A stretch of 64,000 bases of DNA, taken from NCBI RefSeq assembly GCF_025960875.1, contig NZ_JAODLR010000007.1, positions 1-64,000 on the forward strand, written 5' to 3'. Below are positions 1 through 8,183 of the stretch, in pieces; positions within the stretch are counted from its first letter, which is position 1; each line of letters starts with the position of its first letter. Source of the stretch: Crystallibacter permensis. Lineage in GTDB: Bacteria; Actinomycetota; Actinomycetes; Actinomycetales; Micrococcaceae. Below the pieces are notes generated by a model that worked only from the letters and a program-made list of their open reading frames with translations, was not told the DNA's origin and did no database searches. Both the position numbers and the translations under genes were made by a program.

Positions 1-78
1 GAAGTCCTGGAGGGCGGCGTGCACGGAAGCGAGGAAGCCCGCGGGCTCCTGATGCGCTTCGAACGGTGCGATTGCCAT
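1..78 (-). CDS. Partial hypothetical protein (N-terminus only)
   Basis: The reverse strand opens an ATG at 78 and reads 26 codons (MAIAPFEAHQEPAGFL...) without a stop to the window edge. A GAGGT lies directly before the ATG and a TATAGC about 8 nt upstream, so the mRNA may be leaderless. I do not recognise the family from so short a piece; only its reading frame and high-GC codon use support it. Confidence 0.45.
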   Translation of the reverse strand, partial: MAIAPFEAHQEPAGFLASVHAALQDF

Positions 79-363
79 ACCTCAACGCTATAGAAAACGT
101 CTTCGAGTAGCACGGGAAAAGCGGCAATGTGGAGGACTAGTGGTTTGTGTAGGAAGGAAGCGCGGTCCGGCCGCCTGTGGAGGCGGCGTGGAGCGGGCCT
201 TGGCCTATTAAGCCTCTTGGCCGGTCTGTCTGACGGGCGCACGGCTGCGTCAGCAGAATCAGGCTGGAAATGGCCCGAAAGAGAAGGGTCGGGGGAGGAG
301 CCGGCTACCAGGAAGGGGGGAATAGCCCGGAACTCCTCGCTTGAGGAGATAGCGCGTTAAATG
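79..363. other. Intergenic region, no gene seen
   Basis: This stretch lies between the leftmost partial gene and the terminator of the tRNA cluster. The only plus-strand frame (127-360) has poor coding character and no ribosome binding site. A small CTCCTC-GCTT-GAGGAG hairpin occurs near 333-348. I see no other supported feature. Confidence 0.4.
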
Positions 364-393
364 CAAAAACGGCTCCGAGGGGAGCCGTTCTTT
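364..393 (-). terminator. Rho-independent terminator of the minus-strand tRNA cluster
   Basis: A perfect 9-bp stem (AACGGCTCC at 368-376, GGAGCCGTT at 381-389) with a 4-nt loop is followed, in the minus direction, by a TTTTT run. It lies directly downstream of the last tRNA-Val, so it ends the five-tRNA transcript. Confidence 0.85.
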
Positions 394-394
394 G

Positions 395-466
395 TGGGCG
401 ATACTGGGATCGAACCAGTGACCTCTTCCGTGTCAGGGAAGCGCGCTACCGCTGCGCCAATCGCCC
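395..466 (-). tRNA. tRNA-Val(GAC)
   Basis: The reverse complement folds into a 72-nt cloverleaf. The acceptor is GGGCGAT/ATCGCCC with discriminator A, the T loop is TTCGATC, and the anticodon stem CTTCC/GGAAG encloses CTGACAC, giving anticodon GAC. No CCA is encoded. It is identical to the copy at 617-688. Confidence 0.97.
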
Positions 467-509
467 TGGATCCTTCAGCATCGGCGTCAAAGCACAATGA
501 TCGGATTGG

Positions 510-583
510 AGCGGACGACGGGATTCGAACCCGCGACATCCACCTTGGCAAGGTGGTGCTCTAGCCAGCTGAGCTACGTCCGC
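510..583 (-). tRNA. tRNA-Gly(GCC)
   Basis: The reverse complement gives a 74-nt cloverleaf with acceptor GCGGACG/CGTCCGC. The anticodon stem CCACC/GGTGG encloses TTGCCAA, so the anticodon is GCC. The bases just past the discriminator T read CCA (507-509), so this copy encodes its 3' end, unlike the copy at 875-948. Confidence 0.97.
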
Positions 584-616
584 ATGGAGTGGTGCCGATA
601 AACCGGACCATTTCCG

Positions 617-688
617 TGGGCGATACTGGGATCGAACCAGTGACCTCTTCCGTGTCAGGGAAGCGCGCTACCGCTGCGCCAATCGCCC
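617..688 (-). tRNA. tRNA-Val(GAC), second copy
   Basis: This gene is identical over 72 nt to the tRNA-Val at 395-466 (anticodon GAC in loop CTGACAC). No CCA is encoded. It lies between tRNA-Cys and tRNA-Gly in the minus-strand transcript. Confidence 0.97.
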
Positions 689-749
689 ATAAAGGGTTTA
701 TTGCAATGCTAAGCAATACAGCTGCAAGCACTTTGAAGTACCGTAACCG

Positions 750-820
750 AGGTGGGGACGGGATTCGAACCCGCGTATACGGCTTTGCAGGCCGCTGCCT
801 CGCCTCTCGGCCACCCCACC
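750..820 (-). tRNA. tRNA-Cys(GCA)
   Basis: The reverse complement is a 71-nt cloverleaf with acceptor GGTGGGG/CCCCACC and discriminator T. Its anticodon loop CTGCAAA is closed by CGGC/GCCG, giving anticodon GCA. It is the only Cys tRNA in the window and sits in the middle of the cluster. Confidence 0.97.
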
Positions 821-874
821 GTGGCCTGCAGATTCAGGACCGGCCAGTAGAACTGGCACTTACAGTGACTTGCG

Positions 875-948
875 AGCGGACGACGGGATTCGAACCCGCG
901 ACATCCACCTTGGCAAGGTGGTGCTCTAGCCAGCTGAGCTACGTCCGC
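875..948 (-). tRNA. tRNA-Gly(GCC), second copy
   Basis: This gene is identical over 74 nt to the tRNA-Gly at 510-583 (anticodon GCC) but lacks the encoded CCA. It is the promoter-proximal gene of the five-tRNA minus-strand cluster. Confidence 0.97.
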
Positions 949-1248
949 ATGTGGATTTCATCAAGTTTACCTCCGGTCTGACCGGAACGTTTTCTCGATT
1001 TCCAACGAGTAAAGACTCTATAGGACGTTTTCCGCTTCGTCCAATCGAGGGTTCGAGAGCCGGTTTTGCAGCTCATTCCCGCGTCCAGAAGGGGTGCGCA
1101 ACACGGTCTGAAGTGATGTGAATCTGGACTGGTAGGCCGAGGCACTAGCGCGCCAGCACGACAAAATGCGCCGTTTTTGCGTCGGGGCGAACGTCGGCTA
1201 ACATTCATAAACGATGCAGGTCCGGTTCGCCGGTGCGGGCATCCAGAC
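949..1248 (-). promoter_or_regulatory. Intergenic region with candidate tRNA-cluster promoter
   Basis: No gene lies between the divergent tRNA-Gly (minus) and tRNA-Val (plus). On the minus strand a TAAACT box (964-969) lies about 15-20 nt upstream of tRNA-Gly and is the best -10 candidate for the cluster. No clear -35 box is visible. The rest of the stretch holds nothing I can support. Confidence 0.3.
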
Positions 1249-1320
1249 GGGCGATTGGCGCAGTGGTAGCGCGCTTCGTTCACACCGAAGAGGTCACTGG
1301 TTCGAACCCAGTATCGCCCA
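1249..1320 (+). tRNA. tRNA-Val(CAC)
   Basis: This is a 72-nt plus-strand cloverleaf with acceptor GGGCGAT/ATCGCCC and discriminator A. The anticodon stem CTTCG/CGAAG encloses TTCACAC, so the anticodon is CAC. Its body closely resembles the two GAC valine tRNAs and differs mainly in the anticodon arm and D loop. Confidence 0.97.
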
Positions 1321-1331
1321 CCGTCAGAAGC

Positions 1332-1371
1332 CGGCCCCTTGTCTTTCCACAGGCAAGGGGCCGTTTTCTTT
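1332..1371 (+). terminator. Rho-independent terminator of tRNA-Val
   Basis: A 10-bp stem (CGGCCCCTTG at 1332-1341, CAAGGGGCCG at 1354-1363) is followed by TTTTCTTT. It lies 11 nt downstream of tRNA-Val(CAC). Confidence 0.85.
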
Positions 1372-1412
1372 GCGGCAGGAAACCGTCAGCGGTCTCTGAC
1401 ATGATTCTTGGT

Positions 1413-2276
1413 ATGACTGATCCGGCACTGGCCCACAAAACCGATTTCGGGCGGATGTATTCACGCTCAACCACTGAACTGCCCAGTGTGCCGTCCATAA
1501 CCACCGTCATCTCCCAGGCGCCAGTGGATCTGGGTGGCTGGTTCTCCCATATGGCGGCCACCGCCATGGCGCAGGACCACCGGCTGGCAGAGGCGGCGGG
1601 CAATCCGGCGAAACTCCGGGCACTGGCGAAGGAAGCCTCGACGGCGGCGGAACGCTTCCGGGATGCCGCAGCACTGCGCGGCGATCGGGTACATAGCTAT
1701 TGCGAGCAGGTCTCGCTGCGTGCCCTCGGCCGTCCGCACCGCATGGCCGAGGCCCGCGAGGAACTGAGGGCTAACGGTGAAGAAGCCTTCGCCGCGCGTT
1801 TTGACGAGTGGTGGGAGCTGTACCAGGTGGAACCTGTAGCGCCCGAAATCACCGTGTGGAACGCCGAGGTCGGATACGCCGGCACGCTCGATCTCGTAGC
1901 CCGCATCGGTGGCCGGCTGTGCCTGATCGATTTCAAGACCAAAGGCACGGACCGCAACGGTCAGGTCAAGCCCATGGACGAAAAAGTCGTTATGCAGCTG
2001 GTGGCGGGAATGAAGGCCCAGGAAAGCCTGGTCGACGCCCATGCCGGTAAGTGGGAACCATGGGCGCATGGTGACTCGCCATTGCTGCTGGGCGTTGCCA
2101 TCGGTGAGACCGAGGTTCGGCCCATGCGGGCCAATCCGGAAGTGCTCAAGTACCACTGGTACAAGTTCTGCGCCTTGCGCCGGGTCTGGGACCTGCAGCT
2201 GCAGGTGACCGACGCCGGCCGTGCGCTGCTGCCCATCGGTCCGCCCGCTGCTGTGCTGCGGCCGGTTGCCGGATAA
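1413..2276 (+). CDS. PD-(D/E)XK nuclease-like protein
   Basis: The 287-residue protein carries a core typical of RecB/Cas4-like PD-(D/E)XK nucleases: GTLD with D160, then a beta strand ending IDFKT with D173 and K175, and a helix-rich N-terminal half with upstream glutamates. Such proteins cleave or process DNA using Mg2+, but the substrate here is not known. It stands alone between a tRNA terminator and def. The ATG at 1413 (MTDPALAHK) was chosen; an in-frame ATG at 1401 is also possible, and neither has a strong ribosome binding site. The fold call rests on motif pattern only. Confidence 0.75.
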   Translation: MTDPALAHKTDFGRMYSRSTTELPSVPSITTVISQAPVDLGGWFSHMAATAMAQDHRLAEAAGNPAKLRALAKEASTAAERFRDAAALRGDRVHSYCEQVSLRALGRPHRMAEAREELRANGEEAFAARFDEWWELYQVEPVAPEITVWNAEVGYAGTLDLVARIGGRLCLIDFKTKGTDRNGQVKPMDEKVVMQLVAGMKAQESLVDAHAGKWEPWAHGDSPLLLGVAIGETEVRPMRANPEVLKYHWYKFCALRRVWDLQLQVTDAGRALLPIGPPAAVLRPVAG

Positions 2277-2283
2277 GGCCACT

Positions 2284-2289
2284 TAGACT
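2284..2289 (+). promoter_or_regulatory. Candidate -10 box of the def-fmt-rsmB-rpe operon
   Basis: TAGACT fits the actinobacterial TANNNT consensus and lies about 43 nt before the def start, leaving room for a leader with the AAGGAAG Shine-Dalgarno near 2318. No -35 box is obvious. Confidence 0.35.
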
Positions 2290-2331
2290 GGAACGGACAC
2301 CCGGCTGAGCGACAGTAAGGAAGATTCACGC

Positions 2332-2907
2332 ATGACCGTCCTGAGTATTCGGATTATCGGGGACCCGGTGCTGCGCACCAAGGCAGAGCCTGTTCGCGAC
2401 TTCGGCCCGGAGCTGGCCAAGCTGGTGGCCGACATGGACGAGACGATGGAAAGTGTGGAGGGTGCAGGCCTCGCAGCACCGCAGGTGGGGGTAAGCCTGC
2501 GGGTCTTTACTTATCTGATCGACGGACAGCGGGGCCACGTCATCAACCCCGTCCTGGAGAACAGCGATGACTTTCAGGAAGACCGGGTGGAAGGGTGCCT
2601 CTCGATTCCCGGCCTCGGTTACCCGGTGCAGCGGCGGCGCTGGTCCCGGGTCACAGGCGTGGATGTCAACGGCAACCCCGTTTCCTTGGAAGGCGAAGGC
2701 ATGCTTGCGCGCTGCTTCCAGCATGAAACGGACCACCTGGACGGTGTCTTGTACATAGATCACCTCTCCGGCGACGATCGTAAAAATGCTCTTCGCTCCA
2801 TCCGCGATGCCTCCTACAATTCCGTGGCCAAGGAAACAGAGGTTAAGCGCTCCTCCAGCGTTGGCTCCGGATTTACGCGGGGAACGTTCGGGCAGCCCTC
2901 AGCATGA
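2332..2907 (+). CDS. def: Peptide deformylase
   Basis: Def removes the formyl group from the N-terminal methionine of new proteins in the cytoplasm. The 191-residue protein has all three signature motifs: GAGLAAPQVG (44-53), EGCLS with metal ligand C89, and HETDH with H131, E132 and H135. The length suits a type I/III actinobacterial enzyme. The ATG is preceded by AAGGAAG. It overlaps fmt by four bases (ATGA), so the enzymes that add and remove the formyl group are translationally coupled. Confidence 0.97.
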   Translation: MTVLSIRIIGDPVLRTKAEPVRDFGPELAKLVADMDETMESVEGAGLAAPQVGVSLRVFTYLIDGQRGHVINPVLENSDDFQEDRVEGCLSIPGLGYPVQRRRWSRVTGVDVNGNPVSLEGEGMLARCFQHETDHLDGVLYIDHLSGDDRKNALRSIRDASYNSVAKETEVKRSSSVGSGFTRGTFGQPSA

Positions 2908-3854
2908 CGGGAACTCCCAGACCTTTTCGCGTTCTCTTTGCAGGAACGCCGCAGGTGGCGGTTCCATCTTTGGAAAACCTGGTTGAATCAGGTTTCGAGG
3001 TAGCGGCGGTATTGACGCGCGAGGATGCGCCGGTGGGACGTAAGAAGACTCTTACGCCCTCACCGGTAGCCGCCCGTGCACAGGAATTGGGCCTGCCTGT
3101 CATCCGGGCTAACCGGATTGATGACCAGGCCATGGCCGCGATCGCCAAAACCGAGGCGGATGTAGCCGCCATCGTCGCCTACGGAGGCTTGGTTCCGGAG
3201 CTGGCATTGCAGATGCTGCGGCATGGCTGGGTTAACCTGCACTTTTCCTTATTGCCTGCCTGGCGTGGTGCGGCTCCCGTCCAACATGCCGTCATTCATG
3301 GTGACGATGTAACCGGCGCATCGACCTTCCAGCTCGAAAAAGGCCTGGACACCGGCCCCGTGTACGGAACCTTGACGGAAACCATTCGGCCGGAGGACAC
3401 CAGCGGCGAACTGCTGACCCGGCTCTCGAACAGCGGCGCTATCCTGCTCGCCCAAACGCTCTCGGCCATCTCGATGGACAAAGCAGTGGCCGTGCCTCAG
3501 TCAGGGGATGTGACCCTGGCTCCCAAACTAGGTCTTGAAGACGGTCATATCGACTGGAAGCAGCCTGCCTTGGCCCTGCGCCGCAGGATCAACGGCGTGA
3601 CGCCGGAACCCGGCGCATGGACGATGCTGCAGGGGCAACGGTTCAAGTTAGGTCCCGTTGTCCTACGACAGGACAGGCAGGACCTGCGGCCCGGCCAGGT
3701 GGAACTGGCCAGCGGAGGCGCTGCCTCTGCCTTGGTGGGCACCGGATCCTGCGCCGTGCAGTTGCAGCAGGTTCAACCGGCAGGAAAGAAAATGATGGCG
3801 GCGGCCGATTGGGCGCGCGGTCTTGGACAACGTGAGGATGTGCACTTCGAGTGA
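2904..3854 (+). CDS. fmt: Methionyl-tRNA formyltransferase
   Basis: Fmt transfers a formyl group from 10-formyl-tetrahydrofolate to initiator Met-tRNA. The 316-residue protein has the N-terminal transferase fold with the family signature NLHFSLLPAWRGAAPVQ, including N111 and H113, and an aspartate at D149 in the expected catalytic position. The C-terminal 100 residues are the tRNA-binding OB-like domain. It overlaps both def and rsmB by four bases, giving a tightly coupled operon. Confidence 0.97.
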   Translation: MTGTPRPFRVLFAGTPQVAVPSLENLVESGFEVAAVLTREDAPVGRKKTLTPSPVAARAQELGLPVIRANRIDDQAMAAIAKTEADVAAIVAYGGLVPELALQMLRHGWVNLHFSLLPAWRGAAPVQHAVIHGDDVTGASTFQLEKGLDTGPVYGTLTETIRPEDTSGELLTRLSNSGAILLAQTLSAISMDKAVAVPQSGDVTLAPKLGLEDGHIDWKQPALALRRRINGVTPEPGAWTMLQGQRFKLGPVVLRQDRQDLRPGQVELASGGAASALVGTGSCAVQLQQVQPAGKKMMAAADWARGLGQREDVHFE

Positions 3855-5401
3855 GCGGACAGGACAGGCCGCAGGGCAACCGCAGGGGACAGGGCCCCGA
3901 ACGGCGCCGTAATGCCGCCGGACGCGAACGCAACCGCGGGGGAGAGCGTTCCTTCTCCCAGTCCGCGCCGGCGCAGCGCACGCGCAAGGCGGATCCGGCG
4001 CGGCTGGTGGCGTTCGAAGTGCTGCGCGCTGTTGACGCCGACGATGCCTATGCCAACCTGGTGCTGCCTGTAAAGATCAGGCAGCACCGGCTCGACAAGC
4101 GTGACGCAGGGTTCGCCACGGAACTGACGTACGGAGCGCTACGCGGTCTGGGCACCTACGATGCCATTTTGGCCCGCTGCGTTGACCGCCCGCTGGCCGA
4201 ACTCGATCCGGCGGTGCTCGACGCACTTCGCCTCGGTGTCCATCAGTTGCTGGCCATGCGGGTGCCCGCGCACGCCGCCCTGGACCAGACGGTCGGACTG
4301 GCCCGCGCTGTCATTGGAGCCGGTCCGGGCGCGCTGGTCAATGCCGTGCTGCGGAAAGTTTCTGCCAAGGAACTCGCCGGCTGGACCGAGGAACTTACTG
4401 CCGGACAGAAGGACCCGGTCGCCGCTGCAGCTTTAGTGCACAGCCATCCGGAATGGATAGTCAGGGCGCTGCGGCAGTCTCTCGTCGGACACGGCCGCAG
4501 CGTTGGGGAAATCGAGGAACTCCTGGCGGCGGACAATGCTGCACCGGTGGTGAATCTCGTGGCCCTGCCCGGGCTCGGCACACTGGACGAAGCGTTTCAA
4601 GCGGGCGCGGAACCGGGCTCCCTGGTACAGGATTCGGCGCTGTTCTCCGGAGGCGACGTGGGACGCCTGGAATCCGTCCGGACGGGAACAACGAGAGTTC
4701 AGGATGCCGGTTCCCAGCTGGTCGCCCGCGCCCTGGCCGAAGCCCAGACTCTGACCTCGGGTCCCGAGCGCTGGCTGGATCTTTGCGCCGGACCAGGGGG
4801 CAAGGCCGCCCTGCTGGCTGCCCTGGCGGCCAAGAAATCGGCGACCCTGCTGGCGAACGAACCGGCCGAACACCGGGCCGAGCTGGTACGGCAGTCTCTT
4901 CGACCCGTAGACAGTGAGGTCTGGGAAGTACGGACCGGGGACGGCCGCGACCTTGGCCAGTTGCAGCCTGAAGGGTTTGACCGGATCCTCGTAGACGCTC
5001 CCTGCACCGGCCTGGGTGCGCTGCGGCGTCGACCTGAGTCGCGCTGGCGGCGCAAGCCGTCCGACGTTGCCCAACTGGCGCCTTTGCAGCGCGAACTGCT
5101 TGATTCGGCCCTGGCTGCGGTGAAGCCCGGCGGTCTCGTAGCATACGTCACCTGTTCGCCGCACCCAGCGGAGACCACCGCCGTGGTCACCGACGCGTTG
5201 CGCCGCCATCCTGACATTGAACTACTGGATTCGGCGTCGGCGTTGGATGCAGTCAGCCTGTCGGGAAGTCTCCAGGCTGGCCATGCACAGACGGTAGGAT
5301 CCACGGCCCAGCTGTGGCCGCATATCCATGGAACAGACGCAATGTTCCTAGGCTTGCTGCGCAAGAAGACCTCAGACAATTCAGCCGGAAACGCAGAGTA
5401 A
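3851..5401 (+). CDS. rsmB: 16S rRNA (cytosine-967-C5) methyltransferase RsmB
   Basis: RsmB (Fmu/Sun) methylates C967 of 16S rRNA with S-adenosylmethionine. The 516-residue protein has a basic, low-complexity N-terminal tail, a NusB-like helical domain (about 50-190), and a Rossmann methyltransferase domain with the SAM loop LCAGPGGKAALLA. It has both catalytic cysteine motifs, APCTGLGALRRRPE (near 384) and VTCSPHPAET (near 434). The start is GTG, four bases inside fmt. The unusually long basic tail before the NusB domain is common in actinobacteria. Confidence 0.95.
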   Translation: MSGQDRPQGNRRGQGPERRRNAAGRERNRGGERSFSQSAPAQRTRKADPARLVAFEVLRAVDADDAYANLVLPVKIRQHRLDKRDAGFATELTYGALRGLGTYDAILARCVDRPLAELDPAVLDALRLGVHQLLAMRVPAHAALDQTVGLARAVIGAGPGALVNAVLRKVSAKELAGWTEELTAGQKDPVAAAALVHSHPEWIVRALRQSLVGHGRSVGEIEELLAADNAAPVVNLVALPGLGTLDEAFQAGAEPGSLVQDSALFSGGDVGRLESVRTGTTRVQDAGSQLVARALAEAQTLTSGPERWLDLCAGPGGKAALLAALAAKKSATLLANEPAEHRAELVRQSLRPVDSEVWEVRTGDGRDLGQLQPEGFDRILVDAPCTGLGALRRRPESRWRRKPSDVAQLAPLQRELLDSALAAVKPGGLVAYVTCSPHPAETTAVVTDALRRHPDIELLDSASALDAVSLSGSLQAGHAQTVGSTAQLWPHIHGTDAMFLGLLRKKTSDNSAGNAE

Positions 5402-5410
5402 GGGACCCCG

Positions 5411-6070
5411 ATGGCACAGTGCTGCATACATCCAAGTATTTTGTCCGCCGATTTCGTCAATCTGGAGGCCGAGCTGGGGAAAATCAGCTCCGCCGACGCC
5501 GTGCATGTTGACGTCATGGACAATCACTTCGTGCCGAACCTGACCATTGGGTTGCCCGTGGTGGAGCGGATCCAGGAGATCAGCCGGCTTCCGTTGGACG
5601 CGCACCTGATGATCGCGGACCCGGACCGTTGGGCGCCGGCCTATGCGGATGCAGGCCTCAACTCGGTGACCTTCCACGTCGAGGCCGCATCCGCTCCCGT
5701 CCGTCTGGCACGTGAGCTGCGCAAGCGCGGCGCCAAAGCGGGCATGGCGCTGAAGCCGGGCACCGCCGTCGAGCCCTACCTCGATTTGCTCCCCGAAATG
5801 GACATGCTGCTGATCATGACGGTAGAACCCGGGTTCGGCGGCCAAGCCTTCCTCGATGTAACACTTCCCAAGATCCGCCGGGCAGCCTCGGCAATAGCCG
5901 GTTCGGGTCTGCCTGTGGCGATTCAGGTGGACGGCGGCGTGACCGAAGAAACGATCCAGCGGGCAGCGGAAGCGGGAGCTAACGTTTTCGTCGCAGGGTC
6001 GGCCGTATACGGTGCCGAAGATCCGGATGCCGCCATTTCCGCCTTGCGCAAGTCTGCCGAAACAGCTTGA
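5411..6070 (+). CDS. rpe: Ribulose-phosphate 3-epimerase
   Basis: Rpe interconverts ribulose-5-phosphate and xylulose-5-phosphate in the pentose phosphate pathway. The 219-residue TIM barrel shows the family motifs [23 protein letters not shown] (metal-binding aspartate and histidine), [18 protein letters not shown] and QVDGGV. It starts nine bases after rsmB and is the last gene of the operon. Its product feeds ribulose-5-phosphate, a direct riboflavin precursor, and the next locus is the riboflavin cluster. Confidence 0.97.
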   Translation: MAQCCIHPSILSADFVNLEAELGKISSADAVHVDVMDNHFVPNLTIGLPVVERIQEISRLPLDAHLMIADPDRWAPAYADAGLNSVTFHVEAASAPVRLARELRKRGAKAGMALKPGTAVEPYLDLLPEMDMLLIMTVEPGFGGQAFLDVTLPKIRRAASAIAGSGLPVAIQVDGGVTEETIQRAAEAGANVFVAGSAVYGAEDPDAAISALRKSAETA

Positions 6071-6072
6071 TG

Positions 6073-6106
6073 TGTCATGTATTACACGACATGACAGGAA
6101 TATGAT
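6073..6106 (+). promoter_or_regulatory. Candidate rib promoter overlapped by an inverted repeat
   Basis: A perfect inverted repeat (TGTCATGT at 6073-6080, ACATGACA at 6089-6096, 8-nt spacer) is followed by TATGAT (6101-6106), a good -10 box. The repeat covers the -35 region, as an operator would. A second small palindrome (CCTGCA-A-TGCAGG, 6108-6120) lies at the predicted transcript start, about 34 nt before the riboswitch. The first repeat could instead help end rpe, although it has no T run. Confidence 0.5.
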
Positions 6107-6146
6107 GCCTGCAATGCAGGTTGTGGCAGAATAACAACCACAAACA

Positions 6147-6288
6147 ACGTGCTCCGGGGTCGGTGTAAGTCCGAACCGGCGGTTATAGTCCGCGACCCGT
6201 CGCCACGGATTCCGCAAGGAATCAGGGCAACGGTTGAGCCGGTGAAATTCCGGTACCGACAGTTAAAGTCTGGATGGGAGAAGCACGT
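6147..6288 (+). ncRNA. FMN riboswitch (RFN element)
   Basis: The closing stem ACGTGCT (6147-6153) pairs with AGCACGT (6282-6288). Between them are the conserved RFN blocks: GGGGTCGGTGTAAGTCC, GGCGGTTATAGTCCGC, CCGGTGAAATTCCGGTACCG and AGTCTGGATGGGAGAAG. FMN binding should shut down the rib genes downstream. The segment to the ribM start has a GGTTCC-GTGC-GGAACC hairpin (6315-6330) and an AGCCG/CGGCT hairpin close to the GGAAAGGA ribosome binding site, so translation control by sequestering is plausible. Confidence 0.96.
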
Positions 6289-6399
6289 ACAGTTGGCAGA
6301 ACAGCCAGCGGTACGGTTCCGTGCGGAACCACGTCCGCTGCCTGAACCTACCGCACTGTCGTTACCCCGGAGCCGCCGCGGCTTTCGGAAAGGAACGAC

Positions 6400-7101
6400 A
6401 TGGATTTTCTGCGGTGGCTCTTTGAAGCTCAGATTCCCGTCGCCGGCAGTTCATTGCTGCTGCGCGAAGTCGTAGGGAACATCTTCGGCCTCCTCAGCGC
6501 CCTCGGTGGCATGCGCCGCAAGGTATGGGCGTGGCCGGTCGGCATCATCGGCAATGCCCTGCTGCTTACGGTTTTTCTCGGTTCGCTGTTCGGCTCGGCC
6601 AATACTGCAAATCTGCTCGGCCAGGCCGGACGCCAAATCATGTTTATCGCTGTGGCGGTCTACGGCTGGCAGCGCTGGCGCCAGAGCAAGCAAGACGGCG
6701 CGGGCCACGCGGTAACCCCCCAGTGGGCATCCGGCAAAGCCCGGATCGGTCTGGTGGCAGGTTTGATCCTTGGCACCATCGCTCTGACTCCGCTCTTCGC
6801 CGCACTCGGTTCGTACGAACCTGTCTGGGCGGACGCCTGGACGTTTATGGGATCGTTGCTGGCCACCTACGGCATGGCACGCGGCTGGGTGGAATTCTGG
6901 CTGATCTGGGTTGCGGTCGACATCGTGGGAGTCCCGCTGCTGTTCAGCGCCGGTTACTACGCGTCGGCCTTTATGTACCTCTTCTACGGTATTTTCACCC
7001 TGATCGGGTTCTTCGTCTGGTGGCGGGCCAAGGAACGGTCCAAGCCCGAGGTTGAAACCCTTCTGCCGGATCCCCTCGTCGGCGCCGGGGGCCGATCATG
7101 A
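6400..7101 (+). CDS. ribM: Riboflavin transporter RibM (PnuC/PnuX family)
   Basis: The 233-residue protein is a PnuC-family transporter with about six or seven membrane helices and the conserved stretch VWAWPVGIIGNALL. PnuC proteins of enterobacteria carry nicotinamide riboside. Actinobacterial members placed behind an FMN riboswitch (PnuX/RibM) have been shown to take up riboflavin, so that substrate is inferred from its position here. The ATG follows GGAAAGGA at good spacing and the stop overlaps the ribD start by four bases. Confidence 0.9.
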   Translation: MDFLRWLFEAQIPVAGSSLLLREVVGNIFGLLSALGGMRRKVWAWPVGIIGNALLLTVFLGSLFGSANTANLLGQAGRQIMFIAVAVYGWQRWRQSKQDGAGHAVTPQWASGKARIGLVAGLILGTIALTPLFAALGSYEPVWADAWTFMGSLLATYGMARGWVEFWLIWVAVDIVGVPLLFSAGYYASAFMYLFYGIFTLIGFFVWWRAKERSKPEVETLLPDPLVGAGGRS

Positions 7102-8183
7102 GCAGCCAGGGATTCTCGCCTGCGGAAAACCGGGCGATGGAGCTGGCACTGGACACCGCGAAGCTTGGATCCCGCGGCGCCAATCCTTTGGTTGGTGCGG
7201 CAGTTCTGGACAATACCGGTGAGGTGCTCAGTATCGGGTATCACAGTGGTGCGGGCTCGCCGCACGCGGAAATCGACGCGCTGGCCAACTTGCGCCACCG
7301 GATTTCCCAGCAGCAGGATCTTTCCGAGTGCACCATGGTGGTCACCCTTGAACCGTGCAATCACCAGGGCCGCACGGGACCGTGCGCGGCAGCCATCGTC
7401 GACGCCGGTATCGGCAACGTCATCTATGCGGCTGCGGACCCTACGCCGGAGGCCACGGGGGGTGGAGACTTCCTCCGCGAGGCCGGCATCGGCGTACGCA
7501 GCGGTCTGCTCCAGCAGCGGGCACTTGAGCTGAACCACAGGTGGGTCAGGGCCAAATCGGAAAACCGTCCGTTCACCACCATGCACATTGCCCAGACGCT
7601 TGATGGGCTGATTGCAGCGCCGGATGGAACAAGCCAATGGATCACCTCCGCGGAGTCGCGGCAGGACAGCCACGGTATCCGCAGCCGCGTGGGCGCGATC
7701 ATCGCCGGTACCGGAACCGTCCTGGCAGACAATCCGCGGCTGACTGCTCGGGACGAATCGGGCGCAGCAACGAAGTCGCAGCCGCTGCGAGTGGTGATGG
7801 GACTGCGCGACGTTCCCGAAGACTCCGCCATCCGCGGGGATGACGGCCGGTTTGTGCAGCTGCGGACGCATGATCCGGCCGAGGTGCTTGGCGACCTGGT
7901 CGGGCGAGGAATCGGACATGCCATGATCGAAGGCGGTGCAGCCGTGGCGGGAGCCTTCCTGCAAGCGGACCTCGTCGACGAACTGGTCCTCTATCTGGCA
8001 CCCATGCTCCTGGGTAATGGGACCCGGTCCACCGGCGATCTAGGCGTCCGGACGTTGGCTGAGGCCTATCAGTGGCGTTGGGACAACAGCGGCGGCGGCC
8101 GCACCTCAAATCTTGGCGCAGATCTGCGCCTTCATCTGGAACCGATGCCGCAAGGCATCCCAAGTGGCAGGAAAGGCCTCTAA
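7098..8183 (+). CDS. ribD: Bifunctional riboflavin deaminase/reductase RibD
   Basis: RibD performs the second and third steps of riboflavin synthesis: deamination of the pyrimidine, then NADPH reduction of the ribosyl side chain. The 361-residue protein has a zinc deaminase domain with HAE (H56, E58) and EPCNHQGRTGPC (C87, C96). The C-terminal reductase domain begins near residue 155 (TMHIAQTLDGLIA) and includes MIEGGAAVAGAFL. It overlaps ribM by four bases and abuts ribE. Confidence 0.96.
   Translation: MSSQGFSPAENRAMELALDTAKLGSRGANPLVGAAVLDNTGEVLSIGYHSGAGSPHAEIDALANLRHRISQQQDLSECTMVVTLEPCNHQGRTGPCAAAIVDAGIGNVIYAAADPTPEATGGGDFLREAGIGVRSGLLQQRALELNHRWVRAKSENRPFTTMHIAQTLDGLIAAPDGTSQWITSAESRQDSHGIRSRVGAIIAGTGTVLADNPRLTARDESGAATKSQPLRVVMGLRDVPEDSAIRGDDGRFVQLRTHDPAEVLGDLVGRGIGHAMIEGGAAVAGAFLQADLVDELVLYLAPMLLGNGTRSTGDLGVRTLAEAYQWRWDNSGGGRTSNLGADLRLHLEPMPQGIPSGRKGL

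Noticed and set aside
357-981. Short open frames inside the tRNA cluster (for example a 130-codon frame at 589-981)
   Set aside because: They read through tRNA genes (TGIEPVTSSVSG is a known false translation of tRNA-Val) and have no coding support.
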